The position numbers and the translations under genes were made by a program. Shown here in pieces: positions 8,822 through 17,796 of a stretch of DNA of 33,061 nucleotides. The stretch comes from Ideonella sp. A 288 (GTDB lineage Bacteria; Pseudomonadota; Gammaproteobacteria; Burkholderiales; Burkholderiaceae_C), in NCBI RefSeq assembly GCF_002198735.1, contig NZ_MWLO01000085.1, positions 1 to 33,061 on the forward strand, given 5' to 3'. Position 1 is the first letter of the stretch. Each line of letters opens with the position of its first letter. The notes below the pieces were generated by a model that was not told the origin of the DNA, made no database searches, and saw nothing but the letters and a program-made list of their open reading frames with translations.

Positions 8822-9057
8822 GGTTCCGTCCTCGAAGTTCAGTGCCCAGGACGGGAACTGGCCGCCACGGGTCGCAGGCCGACGACAGCGGCATGCCGGC
8901 AGATTACGGCCCGGGTGAACTCGGCAATGGGCCGAACAGCGGCAGCTCAGCCGCCTGTTTTCGGCGCGGTCGGGTCATGCGCCACGCGCGGCGGCCCGGG
9001 CGCCGGCGATCGGCCCCGGGTTCGGACGGAGAGGGGGCGGCGCTGCCCGCCGCGCCC

Positions 9058-10194
9058 TCAGACGATCGTCAGGTGCTCTGTGCCTGCCGACAGGTCGCGG
9101 TTGCGCGCGCGGTGGCTGTGCAGCTTGATGTTCAGCCGCAGGTCGTTCACCGAATCGGCGTTGCGCAGCGCGTCTTCGTAGGTGACGAGGTTGGCCTCGT
9201 AGAGGTCGAACAGCGCCTGGTCGAAGGTCTGCATGCCGGACTCGCGCGAGCGCTTCATCAGCTCTTTCAGCTCGTTCACCTCGCCCTTGAAGATCATGTC
9301 GGACACCAGCGGCGTGTTCAGCATGATCTCGACCGCGGCGACCCGGCCCTTGCCTTCCTCGCGCGGCAGCAGGCGCTGCGAGACGATGCCCTTCAGGTTC
9401 AGCGACAGGTCCATCAGCAACTGGGCGCGGCGCTCCTCGGGGAAGAAGTTGATCACCCGGTCGAGCGCCTGGTTGGAGCTGTTGGCGTGCAGCGTGGCCA
9501 TGCACAGGTGGCCGGTCTCGGCGAAGGCCACCGCGTGCTCCATGGTCTCGCGGTCGCGGATCTCGCCCATCAGGATGACGTCGGGCGCCTGGCGCAGGGT
9601 GTTCTTCAGCGCCTGCTCCCAGCCGTCGGTGTCGATGCCCACCTCGCGCTGCGTGATGATGCAGTTCTTGTGCGCGTGCACGAACTCCACCGGGTCTTCG
9701 ATCGTGATGATGTGGCCGTAGGAGTTCTCGTTGCGGTGGTCGACCAGCGCCGCCAGCGTGGTGCTCTTGCCCGAGCCGGTGGCGCCCACCATGATGACCA
9801 GGCCGCGCTTGGTCATGCAGATGTCCTTCATGATCGCCGGCAGGCCCAGGCTGTCGATCGTGGGCAGGGTCTGCGGGATGGTGCGCATCACCAGGCCGAT
9901 GGAGCCCATCTGCACGAAGGCGTTGACGCGGAAGCGGCCGATGCCCTGCGGCGCGATGGCGAAGTTGCATTCCTTCGTGCGCTCGAACTCGGCGGCCTGC
10001 TTGTCGTTCATCACCGAGCGCGCCAGCGCCAGCGTGTGCTGCGGCGTCAAGGGCTGGGGCGAGACCTTGGTGATCTTGCCGTCCACCTTGATGGCGGGTG
10101 GAAAGTCGGCGGTCAGGAACAGGTCGGAGCCATTGCGCGAGACCATCAGGCGCAGCAGGTCGTTGACGAATTTCGAGGCCTGGTCGCGTTCCAT
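9058..10194 (-). CDS. pilU: Type IV pilus retraction ATPase PilU
   Basis: 378 residues, PilT/PilU-type hexameric ATPase of the secretion ATPase superfamily. Walker A is GATGSGKST (137-145), the Asp box is around TIEDPVEFVH, Walker B is DVILMGEIRD (205-214), and the His box is ATLHANSS. The C-terminus is longer than PilT, and the N-terminal SRNGSDLFLTADFPPAIKVDG matches PilU. PilU supports PilT-driven pilus retraction on the inner membrane and is itself PilT-dependent. It is last in the minus-strand group pilT - cNMP-binding protein - pilU. The upstream gene ends 19 bp before the pilU start at 10194. Confidence 0.95.
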   Translation of the reverse strand: MERDQASKFVNDLLRLMVSRNGSDLFLTADFPPAIKVDGKITKVSPQPLTPQHTLALARSVMNDKQAAEFERTKECNFAIAPQGIGRFRVNAFVQMGSIGLVMRTIPQTLPTIDSLGLPAIMKDICMTKRGLVIMVGATGSGKSTTLAALVDHRNENSYGHIITIEDPVEFVHAHKNCIITQREVGIDTDGWEQALKNTLRQAPDVILMGEIRDRETMEHAVAFAETGHLCMATLHANSSNQALDRVINFFPEERRAQLLMDLSLNLKGIVSQRLLPREEGKGRVAAVEIMLNTPLVSDMIFKGEVNELKELMKRSRESGMQTFDQALFDLYEANLVTYEDALRNADSVNDLRLNIKLHSHRARNRDLSAGTEHLTIV

Positions 10195-10213
10195 GAGCGT
10201 GCCTTTGCAGGGA

Positions 10214-10828
10214 TCAGATCGGTGACAGCAGCGCGCCGAGGCGCGCGCCGGTCTGGCGCAGCCGCAGGGACAGCCGCCGCGCGATCGCGGCGTACAGCGC
10301 CGCCGCCAGCGGCGCGTCGTCGACCACCAGCCGCTGCAGCGCGGTCAGCTCGATGGCCGCCACGATGCTGGGCACCAGCGTGCGGCACATGGCCGTGCGC
10401 GGACCGGCGTCGAGCGAGCCCGGCTCGCCGAGCAGGTCGCCGCCGCGGGCCTCGGCCAGCGGGGTGCGCTTGCCGCGCGGCGACACCTGCTCGATGGCCA
10501 CCCGGCCCTCCAGCAGCACCAGCAGGTGCGTGCTGGTCTCGTCCTGGCGCACCAGGTCGGCGCCCTCGTCCACCACGGCGGCCTCCAACTGCGCGGCCAG
10601 GCGCTGCAGCGCGGCGTCGTCCAGCGCGGAGAAACCGGGGTCGACGCGCCACAGGTTGACGAGGCGGCGCGCCGCCTCCTTCGAATCGAAGGGCCTGGCC
10701 CCGACCTCGCGCATGCGCTGGGCCCAAGCCACGGCCGGCGGCGGCTCGATGGGCGGTTGGAGTGTCGTGGCCAACCCGGAATCGGGGGCGGCGGAGCGGT
10801 TCCGCAGGCGGCCTAGCAGCGTCTTCAC
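10214..10828 (-). CDS. Cyclic-nucleotide-binding domain protein between pilT and pilU
   Basis: 204 residues from GTG at 10828, 20 nt after the pilT stop. A variable Pro/Ala-rich N-terminus (about 1-60) precedes one cNMP-binding domain (about 62-185). The phosphate-binding cassette reads LLGEPGSLDAGPRTAM, keeping the Gly-Glu (134-135) and Pro-Arg-Thr-Ala (143-146) positions that hold the cyclic phosphate and ribose, so ligand binding looks intact. There is no helix-turn-helix after it, so it is not a Crp/Fnr-type transcription factor. Its place in the retraction-motor operon suggests it tunes retraction or motor assembly in response to cAMP or cGMP; this is inference. The frame is open further upstream into pilT, but only the GTG start gives a sensible protein. 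Confidence 0.85.
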   Translation of the reverse strand: MKTLLGRLRNRSAAPDSGLATTLQPPIEPPPAVAWAQRMREVGARPFDSKEAARRLVNLWRVDPGFSALDDAALQRLAAQLEAAVVDEGADLVRQDETSTHLLVLLEGRVAIEQVSPRGKRTPLAEARGGDLLGEPGSLDAGPRTAMCRTLVPSIVAAIELTALQRLVVDDAPLAAALYAAIARRLSLRLRQTGARLGALLSPI

Positions 10829-10848
10829 GGGTGCGTGTCCGGGGCAGG

Positions 10849-11892
10849 TCAGCCGGGGAAGTTCTCGGGGAACTTGGCCTTGGCGCGCGCCTCGGCCGGC
10901 GAGACGACATTGCGGCGCACCAGGTCGGCCAGGTTCTGGTCGAGTGTCTGCATGCCCAGGCTCTGGCCGGTCTGGATGGACGAGTACATCTGCGCGATCT
11001 TGTTCTCGCGGATCAGGTTGCGGATGGCCGAGGTGCCGATCATGATCTCGTGTGCCGCGGCGCGGCCCGAGCCATCCTTCAGCTTGCACAGCGTCTGCGA
11101 GATCACGGCGATCAGCGATTCGGACAGCATCGCCCGCACCATCTCCTTCTCGGCCGCCGGGAACACGTCGACCACCCGGTCCACCGTCTTGGCCGCGCTG
11201 CTGGTGTGCAAGGTGCCGAACACCAGGTGGCCCGTTTCCGCCGCCGTCAGCGCCAGACGGATGGTTTCCAGATCGCGCATCTCGCCCACCAGGATGGCGT
11301 CCGGGTCTTCGCGCAGCGCCGAGCGCAGCGCGTTGGCGAAGCTCAGGGTGTGCGGGCCCACCTCGCGCTGGTTGATCAGGCACTTCTTGCTCTCGTGCAC
11401 GAACTCGATCGGGTCTTCCACCGTCAGCACGTGGCCGAACTCGCTTTCGTTCAGGTGGTTGACCATCGCCGCCAGCGTGGTGCTCTTGCCCGAGCCGGTG
11501 GGGCCGGTGACCAGCACCATGCCCCGCGGCTTGAGCGCCAGGTCGCCGAACACCTTGGGCGCGCCCAGCTGCTCGAGCGTGAGGATCTTGCTCGGGATGG
11601 TGCGGAACACCGCGCCCGCGCCGCGGTTCTGGTTGAAGGCGTTGACGCGGAAGCGCGCCAGGCCCTGGATCTCGAAGCTGAAGTCGCACTCCAGCGTGTC
11701 CTCGTAGTGCTTGCGCTGCGAGTCGTTCATGATGTCGTAGACCATCGCATGGACCTGCTTGTGGTCCAGCGCCTCGACATTGATGCGGCGCACGTCGCCG
11801 TGCACGCGGATCATCGGCGGCAGGCCGGCCGACAGGTGCAGGTCGGACGCCTTGTTCTTGACCGAGAACGCGAGCAGTTGCGTGATGTCCAC
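10849..11892 (-). CDS. pilT: Type IV pilus retraction ATPase PilT
   Basis: 347 residues, the standard PilT length. Walker A is GPTGSGKST (130-138), the Asp box is TVEDPIEFVH, Walker B is DAILVGEMRD, and the His box is GTLHTSSAAKT. The PilT C-terminal segment AIRNLIRE is present (compare AIRNLIREGK). It drives pilus disassembly for twitching motility and DNA uptake at the inner membrane. The start is GTG at 11892, with AGGA 7 nt upstream (tcct at 11900-11903 on the plus strand). The gene is divergent from yggS with only 30 bp between start codons, a gene pair conserved in many proteobacteria. Confidence 0.97.
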   Translation of the reverse strand: MDITQLLAFSVKNKASDLHLSAGLPPMIRVHGDVRRINVEALDHKQVHAMVYDIMNDSQRKHYEDTLECDFSFEIQGLARFRVNAFNQNRGAGAVFRTIPSKILTLEQLGAPKVFGDLALKPRGMVLVTGPTGSGKSTTLAAMVNHLNESEFGHVLTVEDPIEFVHESKKCLINQREVGPHTLSFANALRSALREDPDAILVGEMRDLETIRLALTAAETGHLVFGTLHTSSAAKTVDRVVDVFPAAEKEMVRAMLSESLIAVISQTLCKLKDGSGRAAAHEIMIGTSAIRNLIRENKIAQMYSSIQTGQSLGMQTLDQNLADLVRRNVVSPAEARAKAKFPENFPG

Positions 11893-11922
11893 GACGGATT
11901 CCTAGGGTAGGCTCAAACCATT

Positions 11923-12609
11923 ATGACGAGCGTTATCGGCAACTTACAAGCAGTGCGCAGCCGGATTGCTGCGGCATGTGACAGCGCGGGGCGGCCCGTG
12001 CAGGCCGTCACGTTGCTGGCGGTGAGCAAGGCCTTCCCCGCCGAGGCGGTGCGCGAGGCGTTCGCCGGCGGCCAGCGGGCCTTCGGCGAGAACTACGTGC
12101 AGGAGGCCACCAGCAAGATCGAGGCCCTGGGCGACCTGCGCGCGCAGATCGAGTGGCACCTGATCGGCCCGCTGCAGAGCAACAAGACGCGCATCGTCGC
12201 CGAAGTGTTCGACTGGGTGCACTCGGTCGACCGGCTCAAGATCGCCCAGCGCCTGTCCGAGCAGCGGCCACCGCAGCTGCCGCCGCTGCAACTGTGCCTG
12301 CAGGTCAACATCAGCGGCGAGCCGAGCAAGAGCGGGCTCGACCCGGCCGAACTGCCCGCCGTGGCGGCCGCGGTGGCCGCGCTGCCGCGGGTGCGCCTGC
12401 GCGGCCTGATGGCCATCCCCGAACCCGCGGCCGACCCCGCCGCCCAGCGGGCGCCGCACCGGGCGCTGCGCGAGCTGCTGGAGCGCCTGAACGCCGGCGG
12501 CCTGGCGCTGGACACCTTGTCCATGGGCATGAGCGCCGATCTCGAGGCCGCCATCGCCGAGGACGCCACGATGGTGCGTGTGGGCACCGCGATCTTCGGC
12601 AGCCGCTAA
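11923..12609 (+). CDS. yggS: PLP homeostasis protein (YggS/PLPBP family)
   Basis: 228 residues. PLP-binding TIM-barrel protein that buffers pyridoxal phosphate and affects amino-acid metabolism; no catalytic activity is known. The PLP lysine is Lys36 in LLAVSKAFP. Other family motifs are FGENYVQEA, WHLIGPLQSNK, VNISGEPSKSG, GLMAIPEP, LSMGMSADLEAAIAEDATMVRVGTAIFG. The start is ATG 11923 in the short divergent gap with pilT; there is no good Shine-Dalgarno. The stop codon overlaps the stop of the convergent Lrp-type gene by 2 nt (12607-12608). Confidence 0.95.
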   Translation: MTSVIGNLQAVRSRIAAACDSAGRPVQAVTLLAVSKAFPAEAVREAFAGGQRAFGENYVQEATSKIEALGDLRAQIEWHLIGPLQSNKTRIVAEVFDWVHSVDRLKIAQRLSEQRPPQLPPLQLCLQVNISGEPSKSGLDPAELPAVAAAVAALPRVRLRGLMAIPEPAADPAAQRAPHRALRELLERLNAGGLALDTLSMGMSADLEAAIAEDATMVRVGTAIFGSR

Positions 12610-13091
12610 AGCGGGATCTGCGTGCTGCTCTTGACCTCTTCCATCACCGCGTAGGTGCGGGTCTCGCGCACGCCGGGCAGCGTCCAGATGACGCTGCCGA
12701 TGAACTCGCGGTAGGCCGCCATGTCGGCCACACGGGTCTTCAGCAGGTAGTCGAAGCCGCCGGCCACCAGGTGGCATTCCAGGATCTCGGGCCGCACCTG
12801 CACCGCCGCCTTGAAGGTGTCCATCACGTCGTGCACGGTGCGGTCGAGCAGGATCTCGACGAAGACCATCAGGCCGGCGCCCAGCTTCACCGGGTTCAGC
12901 CGCGCCTCGTAGCCCAGGATGTAGCCCTCGCGCGTCAGGCGCTTCACGCGCTCGAGCACGGCGGTGGGCGACAGGTGCACCGCCTCGGCGAGCTTGAGGT
13001 TGCTGATGCGCCCGTCGGCCTGCAGCACCCGCAGGATGCGCAGGTCGATCTTGTCCAACGGGCGATCGGCGGCAGTGTCGAGGGGGATCAT
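12606..13091 (-). CDS. Lrp/AsnC-family transcriptional regulator
   Basis: 161 residues, the normal Lrp size. The N-terminal winged helix-turn-helix (LDKIDLRILRVLQADGRISNLKLAEAVHLSPTAVLERVKRL in two parts, about 11-58) is followed by an alpha-beta ACT-like RAM domain (about 75-155; HLVAGGFDYLLKTRV, TLPGVRETRTYAVMEEVK). It probably senses an amino acid. It lies 35 bp downstream of gdhA on the same strand, so co-transcription and control of gdhA are reasonable guesses. The start ATG 13091 is preceded by GGCGGGG. The frame is open further upstream into gdhA but without homology. Confidence 0.93.
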   Translation of the reverse strand: MIPLDTAADRPLDKIDLRILRVLQADGRISNLKLAEAVHLSPTAVLERVKRLTREGYILGYEARLNPVKLGAGLMVFVEILLDRTVHDVMDTFKAAVQVRPEILECHLVAGGFDYLLKTRVADMAAYREFIGSVIWTLPGVRETRTYAVMEEVKSSTQIPL

Positions 13092-13126
13092 GCCCCGCCG
13101 ATTGTGCACCGCAACGACGTGCCCGG

Positions 13127-14395
13127 TCAGGGGTACAGGCCGCGCTCCTCGCGGGCGCTGAGGATGCGCTCGCAGGCCACCGCGAAGGTGGCGGTGCGCA
13201 GCGTGATCTTGTGGCGGTCGGCCGTGTCCCAGATGTTCTTCAGCGCGCCGACCATGATCTTGTCCAGCCGCACGTTGATCTCGTCCTCGGTCCAGAAGAA
13301 GGACGAGAAGTCCTGCACCCACTCGAAGTAGCTCACCGTCACGCCGCCGGCATTGCAGATCACGTCGGGCACCACCAGGATGCCGCGCTCGGACATGATG
13401 TCGTCGGCCGACGACATGGTCGGGCCGTTGGCGCCCTCGAGCACCATCCTGGCCTTCAGGCGCCGCGCGCGGTCGGCGGTGATCTGCCCTTCCAGCGCGG
13501 CCGGGATCAGGATGTCGCAGCGCGTGTCCCAGAACTCCTCGTCGACCATGCGCTCGGCGCCGGCGAAGCCGGCCACGCCGCCGGTGGCCTTGACGTGCGG
13601 GATCAGCTTCGACAGGTCGAAGCCATGGTCGTTGAAGATGCTGCCGGTGTGGTCCTGTGCGGCGACGATCTTGGCGCCGGCCTGGCCGAACAGCTCCGCG
13701 GCCGACGCGCCCACGTTGCCGAAGCCCTGCACCGCGACGCGAGCGCCGTCGATCGGCAGGTTCAGCCGCCGCGCGGCCTCACGCCCGGTGACGAAGACGC
13801 CGCGGCCGGTGGCCTTGACGCGCCCGAGCGAGCCGCCCAGGTTGATCGGCTTGCCGGTGACCACGCCGGTGGCCGTGGCGCCGACGTTCATCGAGTAGGT
13901 GTCCATCATCCACGCCATGATCTGGGCGTTGGTGTTGACGTCCGGCGCCGGGATGTCCTGCTGCGGCCCGATGATGATGCCGATCTCGCTGGTGTAGCGG
14001 CGGGTCAGCTTCTCCAGCTCCTTCATCGACAGCTTCTTGGGATCGACGCGGATGCCGCCCTTGGCGCCGCCGTAGGGCAGGTTGACCGCGGCGTTCTTGA
14101 TGCTCATCCAGCCGGCCAGGGCCATCACCTCCTCGAGCGTCACGTCGGGGTGGTAGCGCACGCCACCCTTGCCCGGGCCACGCGTCAGCGAGTGCTGCAC
14201 ACGGAAGCCCTCGAAGTGGCCGATGGTGCCGTCGTCCAGTTCGATCGGCACGTCGACGATCAGCGTGCGCTTGGGGCGTCGCAGCGTCTCGGCCCAGCGT
14301 TCGAGCCGGCCCAGGTAGGGCAGCACACGGTCGATCTGCGACAGGAAGGTGCCCCAGGGGCTGTCGGTGGTGGGGGTGACGTACGAGAGGCTCAT
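13127..14395 (-). CDS. gdhA: Glutamate dehydrogenase (Glu/Leu/Phe/Val family)
   Basis: 422 residues, the length of the small hexameric class. It interconverts glutamate and 2-oxoglutarate plus ammonium using NAD(P). The substrate-binding segment is [18 protein letters not shown], the catalytic lysine is Lys112 in [17 protein letters not shown] follows, and the dinucleotide-binding glycine motif is QGFGNVG (223-229). The ATG at 14395 has AGGAG 11 nt upstream (ctcct at 14407-14411). A good sigma-70 promoter lies upstream, and an Lrp-type gene follows in the same direction. Coenzyme preference cannot be fixed from sequence; the length and QGFGNVG favour an NAD-type catabolic enzyme (inference). 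Confidence 0.94.
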   Translation of the reverse strand: MSLSYVTPTTDSPWGTFLSQIDRVLPYLGRLERWAETLRRPKRTLIVDVPIELDDGTIGHFEGFRVQHSLTRGPGKGGVRYHPDVTLEEVMALAGWMSIKNAAVNLPYGGAKGGIRVDPKKLSMKELEKLTRRYTSEIGIIIGPQQDIPAPDVNTNAQIMAWMMDTYSMNVGATATGVVTGKPINLGGSLGRVKATGRGVFVTGREAARRLNLPIDGARVAVQGFGNVGASAAELFGQAGAKIVAAQDHTGSIFNDHGFDLSKLIPHVKATGGVAGFAGAERMVDEEFWDTRCDILIPAALEGQITADRARRLKARMVLEGANGPTMSSADDIMSERGILVVPDVICNAGGVTVSYFEWVQDFSSFFWTEDEINVRLDKIMVGALKNIWDTADRHKITLRTATFAVACERILSAREERGLYP

Positions 14396-14471
14396 GGTGG
14401 TGGTGTCTCCTGTGGGGTTCGGCGGCGGTCGCTGCGCACCTCGTGGGTGCGTTCTTGGCCGCCCGGGGCGC

Positions 14472-14501
14472 AATGTAGGTGCACCGATCGGCCCTGTGCA
14501 A
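14472..14501 (-). promoter_or_regulatory. Sigma-70 promoter of gdhA
   Basis: On the minus strand, TTGCAC (14496-14501) and TACATT (14472-14477) are separated by 18 nt, with 76 nt from the -10 to the gdhA ATG. The spacer contains GTGCAC, and the flank has CATGCAAACAACGCATAC with imperfect dyad symmetry, a possible regulator site. This is the best -35/-10 pair found in the window. Confidence 0.6.
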
Positions 14502-14591
14502 GGGTATGCGTTGTTTGCATGCGGTGGGGCGACCGGCGTATGACGCGGCGCAGCATGCCGCGCCCGGTCACGGGCCGTGCCGGCCGGCCCG

Positions 14592-14597
14592 TACACT
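14592..14597 (+). promoter_or_regulatory. Candidate -10 element for proC
   Basis: TACACT (4 of 6 matches to TATAAT) ends 7 nt before the proC ATG. There is no Shine-Dalgarno and no clear -35. Leaderless transcription is plausible. Confidence 0.3.
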
Positions 14598-14604
14598 TTC
14601 GCCG

Positions 14605-15426
14605 ATGAGCACCCCCCACGACACCCTGGCATTCATCGGCGGCGGCAACATGGCCAGCGCGCTCATCGGCGGCCTTCGCAGCACCGGCCGGCCGGGCGAG
14701 ACCATCCTGGTCGTCGAGCCCGGCGACGACTCCCGGCAGCGCCTCGCATCCCGCTTCGGCGTGCGCACCATGGCGGCGGCCGACGAGCGCCTGGCGACCG
14801 CGTCGCTGGTGGTGTGGGCGGTCAAGCCGCAGCTCTTCACCGTGGCCGCCGCGCCCTGCGCCGCGCACGTGGGTGGCGCGCTGCAGCTGTCGGTGATGGC
14901 CGGCATCCGCAGCGAGGCCATCGCCCGCGCCAGCGGCAGCGCGCGGGTGGTGCGCAGCATGCCCAACACGCCGGCGCTGATCGGCCGCGGCATCGCCGGC
15001 CTGTTCGCCACGCCGGCCGTCACCGCCGACGAGCGCGCCCGCGTCGAGCAGGTGCTGGCCCCCACCGGGCAGACGCTGTGGGTGGCGGCCGAGGCCGACC
15101 TGGACGCCGTCACCGCGCTGTCGGGTTCGGGCCCGGCCTATGTCTTCTATTTCATCGAGGCCATGATGGCCGCCGCCACCGCGATGGGCCTGACGCCCGA
15201 GCAGGGCAAGCGCCTGGCGCTGGCCACCTTCGACGGCGCCACGGCGCTGGCCCAGCAGTCGGACGAGCCGCCCGAGGTGCTGCGCGAGCGCGTCACGTCC
15301 AAGGGCGGCACCACCTATGCCGCGCTGCAGTCGATGGAAGCCGACTCGGTGAAGGCCACCATCGTGCGCGCGGTGCAGGCCGCGCAGCGCCGCGCTCGCG
15401 AACTGGGCGACGAGTTCGGCGCCTGA
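14605..15426 (+). CDS. proC: Pyrroline-5-carboxylate reductase
   Basis: 273 residues. Catalyses the last step of proline synthesis (pyrroline-5-carboxylate to proline, NAD(P)H). The Rossmann motif is [15 protein letters not shown] (10-24). AVKPQ, the [15 protein letters not shown] segment, the signature [15 protein letters not shown] and the C-terminal [12 protein letters not shown] motif are all present. ATG 14605 is preferred because the frame upstream of it shows no homology. It is divergent from gdhA, so glutamate and proline metabolism sit side by side, and convergent with ubiA (16 nt between stop codons). Confidence 0.96.
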   Translation: MSTPHDTLAFIGGGNMASALIGGLRSTGRPGETILVVEPGDDSRQRLASRFGVRTMAAADERLATASLVVWAVKPQLFTVAAAPCAAHVGGALQLSVMAGIRSEAIARASGSARVVRSMPNTPALIGRGIAGLFATPAVTADERARVEQVLAPTGQTLWVAAEADLDAVTALSGSGPAYVFYFIEAMMAAATAMGLTPEQGKRLALATFDGATALAQQSDEPPEVLRERVTSKGGTTYAALQSMEADSVKATIVRAVQAAQRRARELGDEFGA

Positions 15427-15442
15427 GCCCCGCCGTCGGGCT

Positions 15443-16351
15443 TCAGCGCAGCGCCAAGTCTGCCGCCACGCCGGCGAAGACGGCGAAGCCCAGCCAGTGG
15501 TTCTGCCGGAAGGCCTTGAAGCAGCCCTCGCGCGTGCGCCCGCGGATCAGTGTCCAGTGCCAGGCCGCCTGCGCCGCGGCCACCGCGATGCCGGCCTGGA
15601 ACACGGCGCCCAGACCCAGTGCGTGGCCCATCAGCGACCAGCTCGCCAGGTAGGCGGCGTAGAAGGCCATCACGCCCACCACGTCGAAGCGGCCGAGGGT
15701 GAGCGCCGAGGTGCGGATGCCGATCCTCAGGTCGTCGTCGCGGTCGACCATCGCGTACTCGGTGTCGTAGGCCAGCACCCAGCACAGGTTGCCCAGCAGC
15801 AGCCACCAGGCGTGCGGCGGCACGGCCGCCGGGATGGCCGCAAGGCCCCAATCGCGCCCGCCCAGCGTGGCCGAGAAGGCCATCGGGATGCCGAAGCTGA
15901 AGGCCACGCCCAGCACCGCCTGCGGCATCGCCACCACGCGCTTGGCGTAGGGGTACACCAGCGCGATGGCCAGCGCGGCGAACGACAGCAGGATCGTCGG
16001 CGGGTTGGTCGTCAGCACCAACACAAAGGCCGCCAGCGCCAGCGCCGCGCCCACGCCCAGCGCCTCGCGCACCGCCACGCGCCCGCTCGTCACCGGCCGC
16101 TGCGCCGTGCGCTTGACGTGGCGGTCGAACTCGCGGTCGGCCACGTCGTTGGCGCAGCACCCGGCGCTGCGCATCAGGATCGTGCCCGCCACGAACACGC
16201 CCAGCAGGTGCCAGCCCGGAAAGCCGTCGGCCGCGATCCACAGCGCCGACAGCGTGGGCCACAGCAGCAGCAGCCAGCCGGCTGGTCGGTCCCAGCGGAT
16301 CAGGTCCAGGTACAGCGCGAGGCGCGACGGCGGCGCAGCGGTCAGGTTCAT
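15443..16351 (-). CDS. ubiA: 4-hydroxybenzoate polyprenyltransferase UbiA
   Basis: 302 residues with 8-9 predicted membrane helices. Attaches the polyprenyl chain to 4-hydroxybenzoate in ubiquinone synthesis. Both Asp-rich Mg-diphosphate motifs are present: NDVADREFD (68-76) and [12 protein letters not shown] (196-207). The [23 protein letters not shown]-terminus (in parts) is typical. The start is ATG 16351; the reading frame continues upstream without homology. A CATAAT hexamer on the minus strand ends 7 nt before the ATG, and no Shine-Dalgarno is present. Confidence 0.96.
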   Translation of the reverse strand: MNLTAAPPSRLALYLDLIRWDRPAGWLLLLWPTLSALWIAADGFPGWHLLGVFVAGTILMRSAGCCANDVADREFDRHVKRTAQRPVTSGRVAVREALGVGAALALAAFVLVLTTNPPTILLSFAALAIALVYPYAKRVVAMPQAVLGVAFSFGIPMAFSATLGGRDWGLAAIPAAVPPHAWWLLLGNLCWVLAYDTEYAMVDRDDDLRIGIRTSALTLGRFDVVGVMAFYAAYLASWSLMGHALGLGAVFQAGIAVAAAQAAWHWTLIRGRTREGCFKAFRQNHWLGFAVFAGVAADLALR

Positions 16352-16358
16352 CCCGAAA

Positions 16359-16364
16359 TTATGG
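16359..16364 (-). promoter_or_regulatory. Candidate -10 element for ubiA
   Basis: CATAAT on the minus strand (5 of 6 matches to TATAAT), 7 nt before the ubiA ATG. No ribosome binding site lies between, which again points to a leaderless mRNA. Confidence 0.4.
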
Positions 16365-16408
16365 TCCTCGGTTCGTGCCTGCTGACCGTGATCCGGGGGT
16401 CGTGCCCC

Positions 16409-16437
16409 TTGCCCCGATCCCGGCCGACCACTACCCT
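16409..16437 (+). promoter_or_regulatory. Possible promoter of the pectinacetylesterase-family gene
   Basis: TTGCCC (16409-16414) and TACCCT (16432-16437) are exactly 17 nt apart, 45 nt before the ATG. Each hexamer matches only 4 of 6 consensus positions, so this is tentative. Confidence 0.35.
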
Positions 16438-16482
16438 GGTGGGTCGCGGACCGCCCGGCCCGCCACCACCGGAGGAGCACGC

Positions 16483-17751
16483 ATGAACAGCACGATCGGC
16501 AGTGTCTGGGGTTCGTCGGCACGCGCCGGCCTGGCGGCATTGGCCCTGGCCATGGCCGCCGCGCCGTCCTGGGCCGACAAGAAGCCCGAGGTCCCCGCGG
16601 GATGGCAGAAGCTCGAGAACCTGCCGCCGGTGCGCGGCCTCGACGGCAAGCCGCATACCGCCGCGTGCTCGGGCTTCCCGGGCACCAACGACGCCTTCCG
16701 CTTCTGGGCGCGCAACGGCAAGTCGAAGAAGCTGGTCGTCTACTTCGAGGGCGGTGGCGCCTGCTGGGACAGCCTCACCTGCACCTTCCCCATCGGCGCC
16801 GGCCTGCCCGACGCGGTGCCGCAGTTCTTCATGCCGGCCGTCCCGCCGGCCGACGACCCGTCGCGCTATGACGGCATCTTCAACAGCGCCAACCCCGCCA
16901 ACCCGGTCAAGGACTGGGACTTCGTCTACATCCCCTACTGCTCGGGCGACGTGCATTCGGGCTCGGCCACGCGCACCTACGCCAACGTCGGCCACCCGGT
17001 GTTCCCGCTGCCCGGCACCTTCGACATCCGCCATGGTGGCTTCGACAACTTCATGGTCGTGCTCGACTGGATGAAGAAGAACCTCGGGCACCCGGAGCAG
17101 ATCCTCGTCACCGGCTCCAGCGCCGGCGGCTACGGCGCGTCGACCAACTTCCCCTGGGTGCAGAAGGCCTTCCCGAAGGCGAAGCTCGCGGTGCTGGCCG
17201 ATGCCGCGCAGTCGGTGATGACGCCCGCCTGGGATGCGTCCACCCCGGGCCGCGGCTCGTGGAACTCGCAACTGGCGCCATGGATCTTCGGCAACGACGC
17301 GTCGAAGTTCGCCTCCAGCACCATCCTGCGCATCGCTGCCGAGGCCCACCCGAAGGCCCGCGTGGCGCAGTTCACCACCAACTTCGACGGCGTGCAGATC
17401 GGCTTCTACGACGTGATGAAGCGCTTCTACCCGCCGGGCGGCGCCTGCCCCAACGTGGCGCTCGACTGGAACGGCCAGATGCTGAGCAACCTGCAGTCAT
17501 ATGCCAGCGGGCTTCGCAACTACCGCCACTACGTCGCGGCCGGCCAGTACCACACCATCCTGCGCAGCCCGCTCTTCTACACCGAGGCCTCGGCCGGCGT
17601 GCCCTTCAGCGACTGGTTCGCCGGGCTGGTCGACCGCCGCGGGGGCGATGACGACGATGGTGACGACGATGACGACCGGCGCAAGGGCCGCGCCAGCGCC
17701 TGGCAGAACGTGGCCTGCCCGGGGTGCCTGGCGGCGATTCCGTGTCCGTGA
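16483..17751 (+). CDS. Secreted pectinacetylesterase/Notum-family hydrolase
   Basis: 422 residues. The Sec signal peptide is about 1-31 (cleavage near PSWA-DKK). It is an alpha/beta-hydrolase of the pectinacetylesterase family. The oxyanion segment is [11 protein letters not shown]. Predicted catalytic Ser213 lies in [10 protein letters not shown], Asp302 in TNFDGVQ and His357 in GQYHTIL. Several Cys probably form disulfides ([18 protein letters not shown]-terminal CPGC). The substrate is unknown; family members deacylate pectin or, in animals, Wnt. An unusual [10 protein letters not shown] tract (389-398) precedes the last Cys cluster. A strong Shine-Dalgarno ggaggag lies 5 nt before ATG 16483. 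No polysaccharide-degradation genes are adjacent. Confidence 0.88.
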   Translation: MNSTIGSVWGSSARAGLAALALAMAAAPSWADKKPEVPAGWQKLENLPPVRGLDGKPHTAACSGFPGTNDAFRFWARNGKSKKLVVYFEGGGACWDSLTCTFPIGAGLPDAVPQFFMPAVPPADDPSRYDGIFNSANPANPVKDWDFVYIPYCSGDVHSGSATRTYANVGHPVFPLPGTFDIRHGGFDNFMVVLDWMKKNLGHPEQILVTGSSAGGYGASTNFPWVQKAFPKAKLAVLADAAQSVMTPAWDASTPGRGSWNSQLAPWIFGNDASKFASSTILRIAAEAHPKARVAQFTTNFDGVQIGFYDVMKRFYPPGGACPNVALDWNGQMLSNLQSYASGLRNYRHYVAAGQYHTILRSPLFYTEASAGVPFSDWFAGLVDRRGGDDDDGDDDDDRRKGRASAWQNVACPGCLAAIPCP

Positions 17752-17758
17752 GTTGAGC

Positions 17759-17792
17759 GATGTGAGGCGGTGCCTGGGCATCGCCTCACATC
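17759..17792. terminator. Long hairpin between convergent genes
   Basis: A perfect 11-bp stem, GATGTGAGGCG with CGCCTCACATC, can extend inward by four more pairs (one G-T) to a CTGG loop. It fills the 45-bp gap between the pectinacetylesterase-family gene and prfC. No T tract follows on either strand, so it may act as a bidirectional terminator or a 3'-end stabiliser. Confidence 0.6.
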
Positions 17793-17796
17793 CAGG

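Noticed and set aside
10829-11689. Upstream extension of the cNMP-binding protein across pilT
   Set aside because: The extension is an alternative-frame reading of pilT with no domain; GTG 10828 gives a normal-sized protein.
15427-15442. Terminator between proC and ubiA
   Set aside because: Only a 5-bp stem (AGCCC/GGGCT) without a T tract can be drawn; too weak to list.
17641-17690. GAC/GAT repeat as a possible CRISPR or tandem-repeat locus
   Set aside because: It is a short in-frame Asp codon run inside the hydrolase gene, without spacers.
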